NCBI GenBank assembly: GCA_021807085.1
Contig: JAKAPM010000006.1
Location: 1 to 42,739, forward strand
Reading direction: 5' to 3'
Origin: Nanobdellota archaeon
Lineage (GTDB): Archaea; Nanobdellota; Nanobdellia; Parvarchaeales; Parvarchaeaceae
Length of the DNA: 42,739 bases
In this document: one piece after another, positions 18,382-28,394 of the stretch
How positions within the stretch are numbered: position 1 is the stretch's first letter
Layout of the letters: each line of letters begins with the position of its first letter
Translations under genes and position numbers: made by a program
The notes under the pieces: model-generated
Database searches by the model: none
Seen by the model: only the letters and a program-made list of their open reading frames with translations
What the model was told of the DNA's origin: nothing

Positions 18382-18855
18382 TCAGTCCAGCTGGTTGAAT
18401 ACTCTGTTGTCTTCCTGGCCGTTCTGCGTGCCCCTATCTGCCGTGAAGACTTTGTAGCTCTTTGGTTTCATGACCGAAACTATGTAGTCGAAGGCCAGTC
18501 CTGGGTTGCTACCCCCCCCACAAGAATATATATCGACAGTGGCGTACCTGCTCTCCGGCCAAGTATGTAGGGATATGTGGCTCTCCTCTATCAGAGCAAT
18601 CATCGATACCCCTCCGAGATCCGGTGAATTCTGTACGTTGAACTGCTTCTCCATTATCTCTATTATATGGAGGTTGCCTATCCTAGCCGCCTCTATAACG
18701 GTGTCTCTAATCATCTTTATATCTTTGAGAATTTTCTCGTCAATGTCGTAGAGGTTTCCGAAAACGTGTTTTCCGATGACAGCTACGAGGTTTTTTTCGT
18801 AGACTTTCGCCGAACGACTCCTTCTCTTCATTGATATTTTATTGATGAACTCCAT
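18382..18855 (-). CDS. speD: S-adenosylmethionine decarboxylase-type proenzyme (pyruvoyl)
   Basis: GGVSMIALIEESHISLHTWPESRYATVDIYSCGG, including the ES self-cleavage site. Confidence 0.9.
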   Translation of the reverse strand: MEFINKISMKRRSRSAKVYEKNLVAVIGKHVFGNLYDIDEKILKDIKMIRDTVIEAARIGNLHIIEIMEKQFNVQNSPDLGGVSMIALIEESHISLHTWPESRYATVDIYSCGGGSNPGLAFDYIVSVMKPKSYKVFTADRGTQNGQEDNRVFNQLD

Positions 18856-18900
18856 TTAAATATTTATCTAAACTCCTAATTCGTGTTTACCCAGATCGTG

Positions 18901-20226
18901 CTAGATTTCTGGCAGCTTGAACTGCTCCTTTCCCTTGAATATCTCTATTTCAGAGAGGAGATCCTTCGCAGTTTCCTTGTTATCCTCTACCCTGACGTCC
19001 TTTTCCCCCTCCATGAATTCTTCAATGGTTCCGTCTGTGCCGTTCACAGTCATCTTGAAGCCGTCCTTGTAGACCGCCTTTCTGAGCTTTTCGTAGGTTT
19101 TCCTGACGTATTCCTCTCTGTCTTTGTATCCTCCTGGCAAGACTATCACTGCGCCGTACGCCTCCGAGAACGTGGCCTCCGAATACAGTGCGGAATCGTC
19201 GCCTCCCTGCATCACGTCGTCTATGAGTTTTGGTATGTATACTAAGTTCTGGTAGCCCCTCTTATTTTCGAACTTTTTTCCTCCAGGATATTTGACGATG
19301 AGAGGTATCCTGCTCAGCTCGTCGTAAAGGTACGTGCTGTGCAGCATATACCCGTGCTCATTTATCGCCTGCCCGTGGTCCGAAGTCACTATTATCATCG
19401 TGTTGTCGAATTTTCCGGCTTTCTTCATGGTAGATATAAGCCTGCCTATCTGCCCGTCAAGGTATTCCATTTCCGCTATGTACTCTCTTCTTATGTTCTC
19501 CATCGATTTTCGGCTCATCTTTCTTATACCGGTGACGTTGTCCCATACTTCCTTAGAATTGTAGTTTCTGTACGGTTCGTGCACTTCGAGGAAATTTATG
19601 AATCTGAAGAACTTCGACTCCCAGTTGCCGTTCGCAAGTATCTTGTTGGTGAGTTCCGCACCCTTGTCCAATGGGAAGTTTATAACGTCGCTTATTAGTT
19701 TCTCCCTCTTCCTGAACTTGGCGAATTCCGCTATCTTGCCGAACTTTCCCTGTTTCAGGAGCTTTATCGCTATGTCCCTAGGACTGGCGCCCAGCCGCCT
19801 CGCCTCCTGAAAAGTTTTGTCTTCCTTGCTGACCGGAAAAGGGTCTAGCGTGAAGAACATGTTGAAGCCCGTGTCGAACGCAGTCTGCGGCGACACCATC
19901 GGATTGTTTGATATCCCAAGCGTATTATACCCTTGTTTTGACAGTTTTTCCGGCAGCCTCTCTTTCTGCAAATCCAAGTTGAATCTGGTCAGGTCCAAAA
20001 GCTTGTCCTTCTCGGTCTCGTGGACCCCGTGCTCGTTAAGGTACATACCTGTGAACATAGACACGTGCGAAGGGAAGGTCCACGGGGACGGCGCTATCGC
20101 GTCGTTGTACACTACCGAGTCCTCAGTAAGTTTGGCCAGGTTCGGCGTCCTGGCTTCCCCGCCGTATATCTGCATTATATCCTTTCTCAGGCTATCACAG
20201 ACTATCAGCATTATGTCTGGTTCCAT
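18901..20226 (-). CDS. Sulfatase / alkaline phosphatase superfamily protein
   Basis: DIMLIVCDSLRKDIMQIYGGEARTPNLAKLTEDSVVYNDAIAPSPWTFPSHVSMFTG...IIVTSDHGQAINEHG. Confidence 0.88.
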   Translation of the reverse strand: MEPDIMLIVCDSLRKDIMQIYGGEARTPNLAKLTEDSVVYNDAIAPSPWTFPSHVSMFTGMYLNEHGVHETEKDKLLDLTRFNLDLQKERLPEKLSKQGYNTLGISNNPMVSPQTAFDTGFNMFFTLDPFPVSKEDKTFQEARRLGASPRDIAIKLLKQGKFGKIAEFAKFRKREKLISDVINFPLDKGAELTNKILANGNWESKFFRFINFLEVHEPYRNYNSKEVWDNVTGIRKMSRKSMENIRREYIAEMEYLDGQIGRLISTMKKAGKFDNTMIIVTSDHGQAINEHGYMLHSTYLYDELSRIPLIVKYPGGKKFENKRGYQNLVYIPKLIDDVMQGGDDSALYSEATFSEAYGAVIVLPGGYKDREEYVRKTYEKLRKAVYKDGFKMTVNGTDGTIEEFMEGEKDVRVEDNKETAKDLLSEIEIFKGKEQFKLPEI

Positions 20227-20248
20227 TATCTAAATGAATCTGACGCCG

Positions 20249-21301
20249 TTATTTAACACTATCTGCAGTACCAAGCAGCGTTCTGTAGATATCCACAACG
20301 GCTGCTCTGTTTCCGTCCCACGAGAACTCTTTCTTCACTTTTTCACTCTTGTCAGAGTATTCTTTCCTGAGTTCCTTGTAATCCAGTTTGTCTATCTCGT
20401 CCAGATTCTCTATCTCCCTTGCGTATTTTTTTACCTCTTTCGGGATAGTCGCGTCTTTGTAAACGAACGACGGCACTCCGCATGCGACTGTCTCCAGCAG
20501 TGGCAGGCCGAAACCCTCGTACGAAGTCGGGTATACGAAGTACCTGAAGGAGTTTATAGTCTTGACAAGGTCCCCCTCGGGTATCTTGTCCTTGAATAGC
20601 ACCTCTCCAAATTTTTCGTATTTTTTCTTTAGCGCGAGATAATCCCCAGTGCCGCCGTATACCACCAGATGCAGCTTGCTGCTGATGGTGGACGCTATAA
20701 AGTCCTCTATAAGTTTGTCCACCCTCTTGCGCCTGTCGAAACCGCCGAAGTATCCTATGTCTTCGCCCACTTTAACTTCTTTTAGGGGCTTGAATTTCTC
20801 CTCAACTCCGAGCGTGCTCACCCCTATCTTCTTATTATCTACGCCAAGTTTTTCCTTTAGTTCGTCCATCGTCTGAGTGCTGTTGGCCAGTATATAATCT
20901 GCCCTGTCTATCGCGAACCTAAACTGTTTCCTGAACGCCGCACCGCGCGCAGCACCGTACACTCCTCCGACTTTCATAGTGCCAAAGACAGCCAGGTCGT
21001 GCACAGTCAAGACTATCTTCCTTCCTTCCAGTGATTTCGTCTTGAACATTATCTCCGGTTGGGTGAAATGGACGAGTTCGCCAAGTTCCCCTCTCCTACT
21101 TTCCAGCAGCTTCTTCCTTCTATAACTCTTGTTGAGTATCTTGTCGATGAGTGTTTTGTTCCGCAGTTTTTCCGAGAAATTTATCACGTTTTTTATTTCT
21201 TTTATCTTTGATACCTCGAAACTGTACCGGGGTATGCCCCCCATACTAGGATCCAAGCTCTCTGTAACAAGTGTCACATCCATAATGATTGATGCATCCA
21301 T
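20249..21301 (-). CDS. Glycosyltransferase (GT4-like)
   Basis: GYFGGFDRRKRVDKLIEDF and FRYFVYPTSYEGFGLPLLETVACGVPSFVYKDATIPK. Confidence 0.88.
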   Translation of the reverse strand: MDASIIMDVTLVTESLDPSMGGIPRYSFEVSKIKEIKNVINFSEKLRNKTLIDKILNKSYRRKKLLESRRGELGELVHFTQPEIMFKTKSLEGRKIVLTVHDLAVFGTMKVGGVYGAARGAAFRKQFRFAIDRADYILANSTQTMDELKEKLGVDNKKIGVSTLGVEEKFKPLKEVKVGEDIGYFGGFDRRKRVDKLIEDFIASTISSKLHLVVYGGTGDYLALKKKYEKFGEVLFKDKIPEGDLVKTINSFRYFVYPTSYEGFGLPLLETVACGVPSFVYKDATIPKEVKKYAREIENLDEIDKLDYKELRKEYSDKSEKVKKEFSWDGNRAAVVDIYRTLLGTADSVK

Positions 21302-21334
21302 AGGCTAATATACGTTTGTCGGTATTATTGTCAT

Positions 21335-21757
21335 ATGGCGAACATGAAGGTGGAAGTGATAGTCTTCAGGCTGGATCCTGCCGTTGAGATACTCCTCCTC
21401 CACAGGCCCGCCTCCCGCGGCGGGATATGGCAGCCTGTAACGGGGAAAGTGGAAAAAGGGGAGACAGTGCTCGAGGGGGCGCTGAGGGAACTCAAAGAGG
21501 AGACGGGAATAGACGAGGAGCACATCATGAGAATAATCGATAACGTGTATTCTTTCGATTTCACGGACGGAAATGTGGAAAACAAAGAGGAGGTTTTCGG
21601 TGTGGAGGTCGACGCTGACACAGTTGTCGACATATCCAAAAATATCTACGTCGAGCACGACAGGTTCGAATGGATGGCCCCGGAAAAGGCAGAGTCTGCA
21701 ATGTTCTGGTCTACGAATGTCTCCGCTCTGAAGAAACTAATAGAAAAAATCCGATAG
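21335..21757 (+). CDS. NUDIX hydrolase
   Basis: Nudix box: GKVEKGETVLEGALRELKEETGI. Confidence 0.92.
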   Translation: MANMKVEVIVFRLDPAVEILLLHRPASRGGIWQPVTGKVEKGETVLEGALRELKEETGIDEEHIMRIIDNVYSFDFTDGNVENKEEVFGVEVDADTVVDISKNIYVEHDRFEWMAPEKAESAMFWSTNVSALKKLIEKIR

Positions 21758-21809
21758 CGCCGTGCCCCCTATCTGAAATTATTTATAACATTACCTTTCA
21801 TATAAAGGC

Positions 21810-22313
21810 ATGATTAGGGATAGGGGCGGGCTGTTTACAGTTTCCCACAAGCTAAACGAGAATACACGCACGGCCATCGGCGAGCTGGAAGGTATACTCT
21901 CAGTCATAGCGTCCGAAGAGCTGGGGAAAACATTCCTATTCCCAGAAGGGCTCTCCACGTCCTTCAGGAACATGGTATACACCAAGGTCAAGCTCCTGAA
22001 GGAAGCGGGTGCATTCCCGCTCGCAGCGGGCGAATACGCGGTGAGGCACGGCATTAGTTCCATGGAACTAGACAACGATTCGTCGCACGTTTTCTACTCC
22101 AGATACGTGCATGCCGAGAGGCACTCCACCGGAGGCGGTGTTTTACGGCTCGGCCTGATGGACGGAAACAAGATAAGGTGCTATGCCGAGATAGATTACA
22201 GGCGAAAAGAAGTCCTGTTTGACACCAATTTCATAAACTACGGGGACCGTGAAATGGCGAAGGACTTGGTTGTAGTCTCCAGCATTATGTACGCCGGCAG
22301 GCATATTATCTAA
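21810..22313 (+). CDS. Hypothetical protein
   Basis: 167-aa ORF with TATA-like TTATTTATAACATT about 28 nt before the ATG (leaderless arrangement). No family recognised. Confidence 0.65.
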   Translation: MIRDRGGLFTVSHKLNENTRTAIGELEGILSVIASEELGKTFLFPEGLSTSFRNMVYTKVKLLKEAGAFPLAAGEYAVRHGISSMELDNDSSHVFYSRYVHAERHSTGGGVLRLGLMDGNKIRCYAEIDYRRKEVLFDTNFINYGDREMAKDLVVVSSIMYAGRHII

Positions 22314-22379
22314 CCTTTGTATTTCGCGTATATTTATATGTGAATCGGTCCTGAATATTAAATTGCAATAGGAGTTATT

Positions 22380-23245
22380 ATGAGTAAGAAAAAAATCGAA
22401 GAATTGATGGCTGTCGTGAGGAGGGTGGGGTCTAACGACGAGAGCCTGGTCCTAACAAGGATTCTATCAGAAACGCAGGTAATCTGGCCGACTACGGGCT
22501 GGTCTTGGTTGATAGGGTGGTAAACGACAACTACCCTTCCGGTAACATTGCAGGTAAACTGCTCTACAATAGCCTGTATCACGACGGTGCTTTCGATGGA
22601 TATTTCAGGAGACAATATGCGCTTGTTGGGAGGATACACTCCATTATACCCAAAAACTCGCAAAAACCGTTTGCTATGCTTGTGAACTCCGACGACAAAT
22701 GCGTCGGTTACCTCGTGGATCAGATAAAGGGAGAGACGCTGGGGGCGTATCTAGAGGCAGGAGTCATCAGGGACGCCATAGAAGTCTCGGCAAGGACCTT
22801 GCAGGTCTCAAAGATAGAGGACCTTCTGAGCGAGAGCGATCTTTACAGCGTGCTTGCGAGGAAGAAACCATCCTATCTGGCGAGAGTGTCGGAGAAGCTG
22901 AAAGAGTACAGTGCGGCCTCCAAGATGTATGGGGAGAGAGCAGATATGCTCGCGCTGGTGGGCGATAAGCTGGACGAGATAGCAGACAGTCTCAAGTCAA
23001 AGGATATTTACCATAACAACATAAGCAAGGAAAATATAGTCATAAACGTGGACGATTCTGTCATTCCAACCGTCTACCTGGTGAATCCAATGAACAGCGA
23101 GGATGCGGGTTACGCAGGAGTGGCCAGAACCGACAACAAGGATGCATCCGATATTGCAGCTGTAAGGGCGCTGCTGGAAAAGAAGATAAAACGTGAAAGG
23201 GCACTGGCCAAAAAATACTCGAACAGATTCGACCGTCTTATCTGA
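22380..23245 (+). pseudogene. Kinase-like paralogue, apparently frameshifted near its 5' end (possibly functional from TTG 22505 or a sequencing artefact)
   Basis: ATG 22380 with SD-like TAGGAG reads MSKKKIEELMAVVRRVGSNDE... in a frame different from the main ORF. The main frame is open back to 22436 (...NKDSIRNAGNLADYGLVLVDRVVNDNY). Degenerate catalytic loop YHNNISKENIVI. Confidence 0.6.
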
Positions 23246-23268
23246 TTCTCCAGACCGGCTTGTTCGTT

Positions 23269-25629
23269 CTAGGGAAATTCCCAGTCGCTCTCCTTTTTGA
23301 CTTCACCGGTCGCAGCTTCTACCTCTATCCTCCTTTCCACAGACGCTACTAGTTCTCTTACATGTACGGCTACGTCTGCGTTGACGGATATGTCGTCTAT
23401 GTCTGAGCGTACCAGAAAATCGACCACCTCGTCGTACTTTGACGGCGCCTGTCCACATATCGACACTGTCTTTCCGTCCCTGTGCGCAGTTTTTATCAGA
23501 TGTCTTATCATTCTCGTGACAGCCAGGTCGCGTTCATCGAACCTGCTGCTCATAAGCGCATTGTCCCTGTCGGCCCCTAGCACCAGCATCGTCAGATCGT
23601 TCGAACCTATCGAGTAGCCGTCTATGAATCTGTTGAATTTGTCAGCTAGTATTATGTTGCTAGGTATCTCAGCCATCAGGAACACTTTGAGGTCTTCTCC
23701 GCGTTCCAGGCCGTTCTCCTTCATTATACCGAGTACCTTCTTCAGCTCGTCAACCGTCCTGGTGAACGGAATCATGACCCAGAGGTTCTTCAGGCCCATA
23801 TCTTCCCTAACCTTTTTCACGGCTTTAAGTTCCAATACAAACGCGTCTTTGTATCTTGTATCATAATATCGCGAAGCGCCCCTCCATCCGAGAAGCGGCG
23901 CCTGTTCCTTCGGTTCAAATTCTTCACCCCCCTTCAGGTCTGCGTATTCGTCCGTCTTGAAATCGCTGAATCTCATTATCACCGGCCTAGGGTTGAATGC
24001 CGAGCACACTCTCTTCATGCCGTCAGCAAGGGTATCTACTATATAACTCCCTTTCCCTTTTTTTATCAGGGAAAGGGGGTGTTCCCCTATCTGCGCCCAC
24101 AGGAATTCTTCCCTCATCAGCCCGACGCCGTCCACTGGCAGTGCAGCCACTTTCTCGGCCAAATCCGGTTCTCCTAAGTTCACCATTATTTTTGTGCCTG
24201 TTATTATCTCCCCTGTCCCTGTGCCAGTCTCCTGTTTTTTCTCCTCATTTGAAACTTCGAATTCGCCTTCGTAGACTATACCGTTTTTCGCGTCGACCGT
24301 GACCATAGCTCCATTTTGTATGGCCTCCGTGGCCTTCTTGTCCATCGAACCGGTGCCTACGACGCACGGTACTCCCATCTCTCTAGATACTATGGCAGCG
24401 TGGCATGTCATACCCCCTTCATCGGTGACTATCGCCTTCGCTTTTTTCATCGCAGGTACCCAGTCCGGTGCGGTCATCTTGGTCACCAAGACCTCACCTT
24501 CCTTGAAAGAATCTATCTCTTTCTCGCTGTTGAGTATGTGCGCCGTTCCGGACGCTATTCCCGGAGACGCCGACAGCCCTTTTACCAGTACTTTCATCTT
24601 GCTCAGGTCTTGCGCTTTTGTCTGTGCAGCTTCCTTTGTTTTCATGTTCGCCCACACCGTTTCGCTTCTTGCCTGTACCACAAATAGCTTGTGATTCCTG
24701 CTGTCTTGCGCCCATTCCATATCCATAGGTCTGCCATAATGCTTTTCTATCTCAAGGCCGTAGGAAGCAAGCTCCACGACTTGCTCATCGGTAAGGCACT
24801 GCGCTCCAGCCTTGTCATCGGGTACGGATAATTCTTTCGCCCCCCCAGATTCTTCCCTCAGAAGCATCTTATTCTTAGTCCGGGAAATTATCTTCTTTGT
24901 TATTTTACCAGTCTTCTTGTCTACGTAGTAAGTGTCCGGAGTAACCGTTCCTTGCACCACGAATTCGCCCAGACCATAGCTGGCTTCCACCATAATCACC
25001 GAGTCATCGCCGTTCGACACGTCGAGCGTGAACATGACTCCCGCTGTTTCCGAGAAAACCTGTCTCTGCACGGCGGCAGATAAGGAGATGTGCACCTTTG
25101 CGAAACCCTTTTTTATCCTGTAGTAGATGGCGCGGGCGGTGAAAAGGCTGGCGTAACACTCTTTTATCTTCTCTAGCACATTATCAGTTCCGCTCACGTT
25201 GAGGTACGTTTCCTGCTGCCCTGCGAAGCTGGCGTCTGGGAGGTCTTCTGATGTCGCAGAGGAACGTACAGCCACGAACTCCTGGCCTTCCCGTTCCACG
25301 AGTTTCTTGTAGTCTTCGGATATTTTCCTGACTAGCCCGTCCTGCAGCTTCGCGCCGATTATCAGTTCCTTTATCTTCTTGCTGGCAGTGGCCAGCTGCT
25401 GGCTGTCCTCCTCGTCGATTCCCTCGAGGACTCCGTTTATCTTGTCTTCGAGGTCGTTTGTCCTTATGAACTCGTCGAATGCGTACGCGGTGGTCGAAAA
25501 CCCGTTTGGTACCGGCACTTTCATTGAGGAGACCATCTCGCCGAGGTTCGCGGATTTTCCGCCTACCAGGGCAACGTCGTCCTTGCTTATTTCATTGAAC
25601 CAAAGAACCAATTCCTTTTTTCTTTCCAT
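23269..25629 (-). CDS. ppsA: Phosphoenolpyruvate synthase (pyruvate, water dikinase)
   Basis: N-terminal ATP-grasp-like domain VGGKSANLGEM; swivel-domain GGMTCHAAIVSREMGVPCVVGTG; C-terminal YSIGSNDLTMLVLGADRDN. Confidence 0.96.
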   Translation of the reverse strand: MERKKELVLWFNEISKDDVALVGGKSANLGEMVSSMKVPVPNGFSTTAYAFDEFIRTNDLEDKINGVLEGIDEEDSQQLATASKKIKELIIGAKLQDGLVRKISEDYKKLVEREGQEFVAVRSSATSEDLPDASFAGQQETYLNVSGTDNVLEKIKECYASLFTARAIYYRIKKGFAKVHISLSAAVQRQVFSETAGVMFTLDVSNGDDSVIMVEASYGLGEFVVQGTVTPDTYYVDKKTGKITKKIISRTKNKMLLREESGGAKELSVPDDKAGAQCLTDEQVVELASYGLEIEKHYGRPMDMEWAQDSRNHKLFVVQARSETVWANMKTKEAAQTKAQDLSKMKVLVKGLSASPGIASGTAHILNSEKEIDSFKEGEVLVTKMTAPDWVPAMKKAKAIVTDEGGMTCHAAIVSREMGVPCVVGTGSMDKKATEAIQNGAMVTVDAKNGIVYEGEFEVSNEEKKQETGTGTGEIITGTKIMVNLGEPDLAEKVAALPVDGVGLMREEFLWAQIGEHPLSLIKKGKGSYIVDTLADGMKRVCSAFNPRPVIMRFSDFKTDEYADLKGGEEFEPKEQAPLLGWRGASRYYDTRYKDAFVLELKAVKKVREDMGLKNLWVMIPFTRTVDELKKVLGIMKENGLERGEDLKVFLMAEIPSNIILADKFNRFIDGYSIGSNDLTMLVLGADRDNALMSSRFDERDLAVTRMIRHLIKTAHRDGKTVSICGQAPSKYDEVVDFLVRSDIDDISVNADVAVHVRELVASVERRIEVEAATGEVKKESDWEFP

Positions 25630-25758
25630 TACTATACAACCATTTTTTAGTATATTAAGATTTTTTATGGCACCCTGGCTTTTTTGGAAAAACTTATAAA
25701 CTATGGAAACATAACACTGTTATAATGGATTTCGAAAGGATTCCGCGGAGGTGTTTTT

Positions 25759-26370
25759 ATGTCGAACTACGATGAGCAGTACGAAGTGAAGGGATTGAAA
25801 TACAAGCAGTTGAACGGTTTCTCCGAAAAACAGATAAGCTTCCACCACGATATACACTATGCTGGATACGTGAAAAAGAGGAACGAGGTGCACAGCAAGC
25901 TGAAGACTGTCGACAAATCCACCTCTAACGCCAACTACAGCGAGTTCAGGGCGCTCAAAAAGGAAGAGACCTTCAACGCCAGCGGACAGCTTCTGCACGA
26001 GAGCTACTTCGGTACATTCGGTGGAGATGGTAAGTACACGGACGACATGGACGTGATAAAGAAGATAAACGAGGATTTCGGCAGTTTTGATGACTTCAAA
26101 CAGGACATGTTGGCGACTGCCAAAGCCGCACGGGGATGGGCCATACTCGCCATAGACCCTACCGACGGGAAGTTGAGAAACTTCCTTTCCGATATGCACA
26201 ACGATGGCGCAGTATGGGGCGCGATACCACTTATAACACTCGACGTTTACGAGCACGCCTTCTACGTGGATTACGGACCGGACAAAGGCAAGTATCTCGA
26301 GCCATTTTTCGCAAATCTAGACTGGAACGTAATAAACGACAGGTATAAAAAATTCAAGGACGTTTACTAA
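25759..26370 (+). CDS. sod: Fe/Mn superoxide dismutase
   Basis: FHHDIHYAGYV, LLHESYFGTFGG, LDVYEHAFYVDYG: all four expected metal ligands (H, H, D, H) can be placed. Confidence 0.9.
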   Translation: MSNYDEQYEVKGLKYKQLNGFSEKQISFHHDIHYAGYVKKRNEVHSKLKTVDKSTSNANYSEFRALKKEETFNASGQLLHESYFGTFGGDGKYTDDMDVIKKINEDFGSFDDFKQDMLATAKAARGWAILAIDPTDGKLRNFLSDMHNDGAVWGAIPLITLDVYEHAFYVDYGPDKGKYLEPFFANLDWNVINDRYKKFKDVY

Positions 26371-26388
26371 GCATAACAACAGCTTAGC

Positions 26389-26727
26389 ATGTGCATGGGA
26401 AAAACCACTTTCGATCGGAATAGAATATTGCCTGCGGACGGAAAAAGGCTATCGTGGGACATATCGTTGTTGGGAAAGCGCGAGGCTCAAGTGGCGTCCG
26501 CCGGTGACAGAATAAAGAACAGACTCGAGTTCCTGCTCTCTGACACCGACATAGGTATCGAGATCCAGACTGGAGAATTTAGCGACAAATACTCCTATTC
26601 AATAAAATTCGAAGCGGGTATATCACAGTACGAAGTGAAGGATGTGGTTTCTGCGACCGCAGCCAGGTACGGCCTGGGGACCTACATGAAATCCAAATTC
26701 GTAGAAGAAAACGAATCGCACTTCTGA
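26389..26727 (+). CDS. Hypothetical protein
   Basis: 112-aa ORF with no strong competing ORF on either strand. Confidence 0.55.
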   Translation: MCMGKTTFDRNRILPADGKRLSWDISLLGKREAQVASAGDRIKNRLEFLLSDTDIGIEIQTGEFSDKYSYSIKFEAGISQYEVKDVVSATAARYGLGTYMKSKFVEENESHF

Positions 26728-26745
26728 AGCGTGCGCCGGCAGCCG

Positions 26746-27246
26746 TCATTCATGTCTCTTCATTATGCTGCCGTACCTGCTCCACAAGTCATTGGACTGG
26801 TCGTAGTCGAGTACTTGGAAATCCCCGTAACTCCTTATGAGGTTGCCGTAGAACCTGTTCAGTTCCGGCAATGTATCTTTGTAGTCTATCAGTTTTTTCT
26901 CCAATAGTATCTCGAACATATCTGGAGTTGAGAGTTCGAAGTGTTTTTTCAGCAGCTTCGTTATCATGGAGAACGGCTGCAGTTTCTTTATCCTAGTGCG
27001 CACAAGTTTGTCCACATCACTCCCCTTTTTTTTCATCAGTAATTTCGACATTTTTACGACAGTATTTCGCCTCTTCGCAAGCCTAAGTTTTTCGCAGGCA
27101 GCTAGAACAGTCATAGGGTCACAACGCTGTTTTTTCCAGTCCGTCTTGATCGTCTTCACGCTCGCAGAGCCGCCGTGGCTTTCGAGTATCCTGAGCACGC
27201 CACGGATATCTTCCAAGCCGACTTCCACTGGAAATTTCCTGCTCAT
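26746..27246 (-). CDS. Hypothetical protein (helical, possibly wHTH)
   Basis: 166-aa ORF; region SVKTIKTDWKKQRCDPMTVLAACEKLRLAKR resembles a helix-turn-helix. Confidence 0.6.
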   Translation of the reverse strand: MSRKFPVEVGLEDIRGVLRILESHGGSASVKTIKTDWKKQRCDPMTVLAACEKLRLAKRRNTVVKMSKLLMKKKGSDVDKLVRTRIKKLQPFSMITKLLKKHFELSTPDMFEILLEKKLIDYKDTLPELNRFYGNLIRSYGDFQVLDYDQSNDLWSRYGSIMKRHE

Positions 27247-27312
27247 ATAACTATTAAGAATTTCATTTATAAAAGGTTAAAGTCGAGCACTGCCGGAATA
27301 ATAAAGGAGTCG

Positions 27313-27498
27313 ATGGCTGTGGACAAGAAACTTTACGTCAAGATGATTCTGCCAGTGGTGGTACTCTCCATCCTGGCAGGTGCAGCCGTGATATACGCTT
27401 TCGGCGGTGGAATATACTCGGTTGGCGTCGCACTCACAGTTGAGATGGCCATTTACATTTTCTTGTCCTATTTCTTCTTCAGGAATGGTCTCCTGTAA
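27313..27498 (+). CDS. Small membrane protein (two TM)
   Basis: MAVDKKLYVKMILPVVVLSILAGAAVIYAFGGGIYSVGVALTVEMAIYIFLSYFFFRNGLL; SD-like AAAGGAG upstream of the ATG. Confidence 0.6.
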   Translation: MAVDKKLYVKMILPVVVLSILAGAAVIYAFGGGIYSVGVALTVEMAIYIFLSYFFFRNGLL

Positions 27499-27567
27499 TA
27501 GTTTTGGCCACGGGCTCTGGTAAACTTAAATACACCGGCCGGCTTAAACGTTTTGGAGGTGGGTGTA

Positions 27568-27768
27568 ATGTCAGAAATAGCAAAGATAACCGAACTGGTA
27601 TGCACTTCGAAGGTCGGTTTCGAGGATGCGATACGCAAGGGCGCGGAAAAGCTCTCTCAGAAGGAAAAGGATGTCCGCGGTATGAAAGTAAAGAACGTCT
27701 CCGTTAGGTTGGAGAACGGAAAGGTTACGGAATGGCGGGTGAATCTGAAGGTTTCCTCCGAGCTCTGA
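27568..27768 (+). CDS. Dodecin-family flavin-binding protein
   Basis: ITELVCTSKVGFEDAIRKGAEKLSQKEKDVRGMKVKNVSVRLENGKVTEWRVNLKVSSEL matches the dodecin pattern (WEDA-like, NGKV.E.RV.LKV). Confidence 0.88.
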   Translation: MSEIAKITELVCTSKVGFEDAIRKGAEKLSQKEKDVRGMKVKNVSVRLENGKVTEWRVNLKVSSEL

Positions 27769-27775
27769 ATCATCT

Positions 27776-28354
27776 GTGGAAAAAATAAAGATAGTTGGTA
27801 TAGTGGGCAGTCTTAGGAAGGGTTCGTATAATAGGATGCTGATGGACGCAGCAATCGAAGTGAAACCAGAAGATTGCGTGATAGAGGTTGCCGACATATC
27901 CCAGATACCTCTGTACAACCAAGATAACGAATCCGAAGTTCCGCAGCCGGTAGTGGTGCTGAAGGAAAAGATAAAATCCGCCGATGCCATCTTGGTAGCC
28001 ACGCCAGAGTACAATTATTCCATCCCAGGAGTTCTGAAGAATGCGATAGACTGGGCTTCTAGGCCGTACGACCTGGATGTTTTCAGCGGAAAGGCAGTGG
28101 GGCTGATGAGTGCGTCGATAGGACAGATGGGCGGCGGCAGGGCGCAGTACCATCTCAGGCAGTCGTTTGTGTTTCTCAACGCTTTCACAATAAACAAGCC
28201 GGAAGTCATGGTGAGCTTCGCGCCGGAAAAATTCGACGGGGAGGGGAGGCTCAAGGACGATAAGACTAAGGAAGTGGTAAGGAAAATGCTGGTCAATCTG
28301 ATAGAGCTTGCGAGGATACTCAAACAGAGCGGTAAAGTCTTCGAGAAAATCTGA
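27776..28354 (+). CDS. NAD(P)H-dependent FMN reductase family
   Basis: GSLRKGSYNRMLMDAA, VATPEYNYSIPGVLKNAIDWASRPY, GKAVGLMSASIGQMGGGRAQYHLRQ. Confidence 0.93.
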   Translation: MEKIKIVGIVGSLRKGSYNRMLMDAAIEVKPEDCVIEVADISQIPLYNQDNESEVPQPVVVLKEKIKSADAILVATPEYNYSIPGVLKNAIDWASRPYDLDVFSGKAVGLMSASIGQMGGGRAQYHLRQSFVFLNAFTINKPEVMVSFAPEKFDGEGRLKDDKTKEVVRKMLVNLIELARILKQSGKVFEKI

Positions 28355-28394
28355 GATTCTAAAGCTTTTTATTCCACTACTTTTTAACAAATCT

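Noticed and set aside
22430-22480. Programmed ribosomal frameshift in the kinase-like gene
   Set aside because: No slippery heptamer or downstream structure recognised; a pseudogene or assembly indel is simpler.
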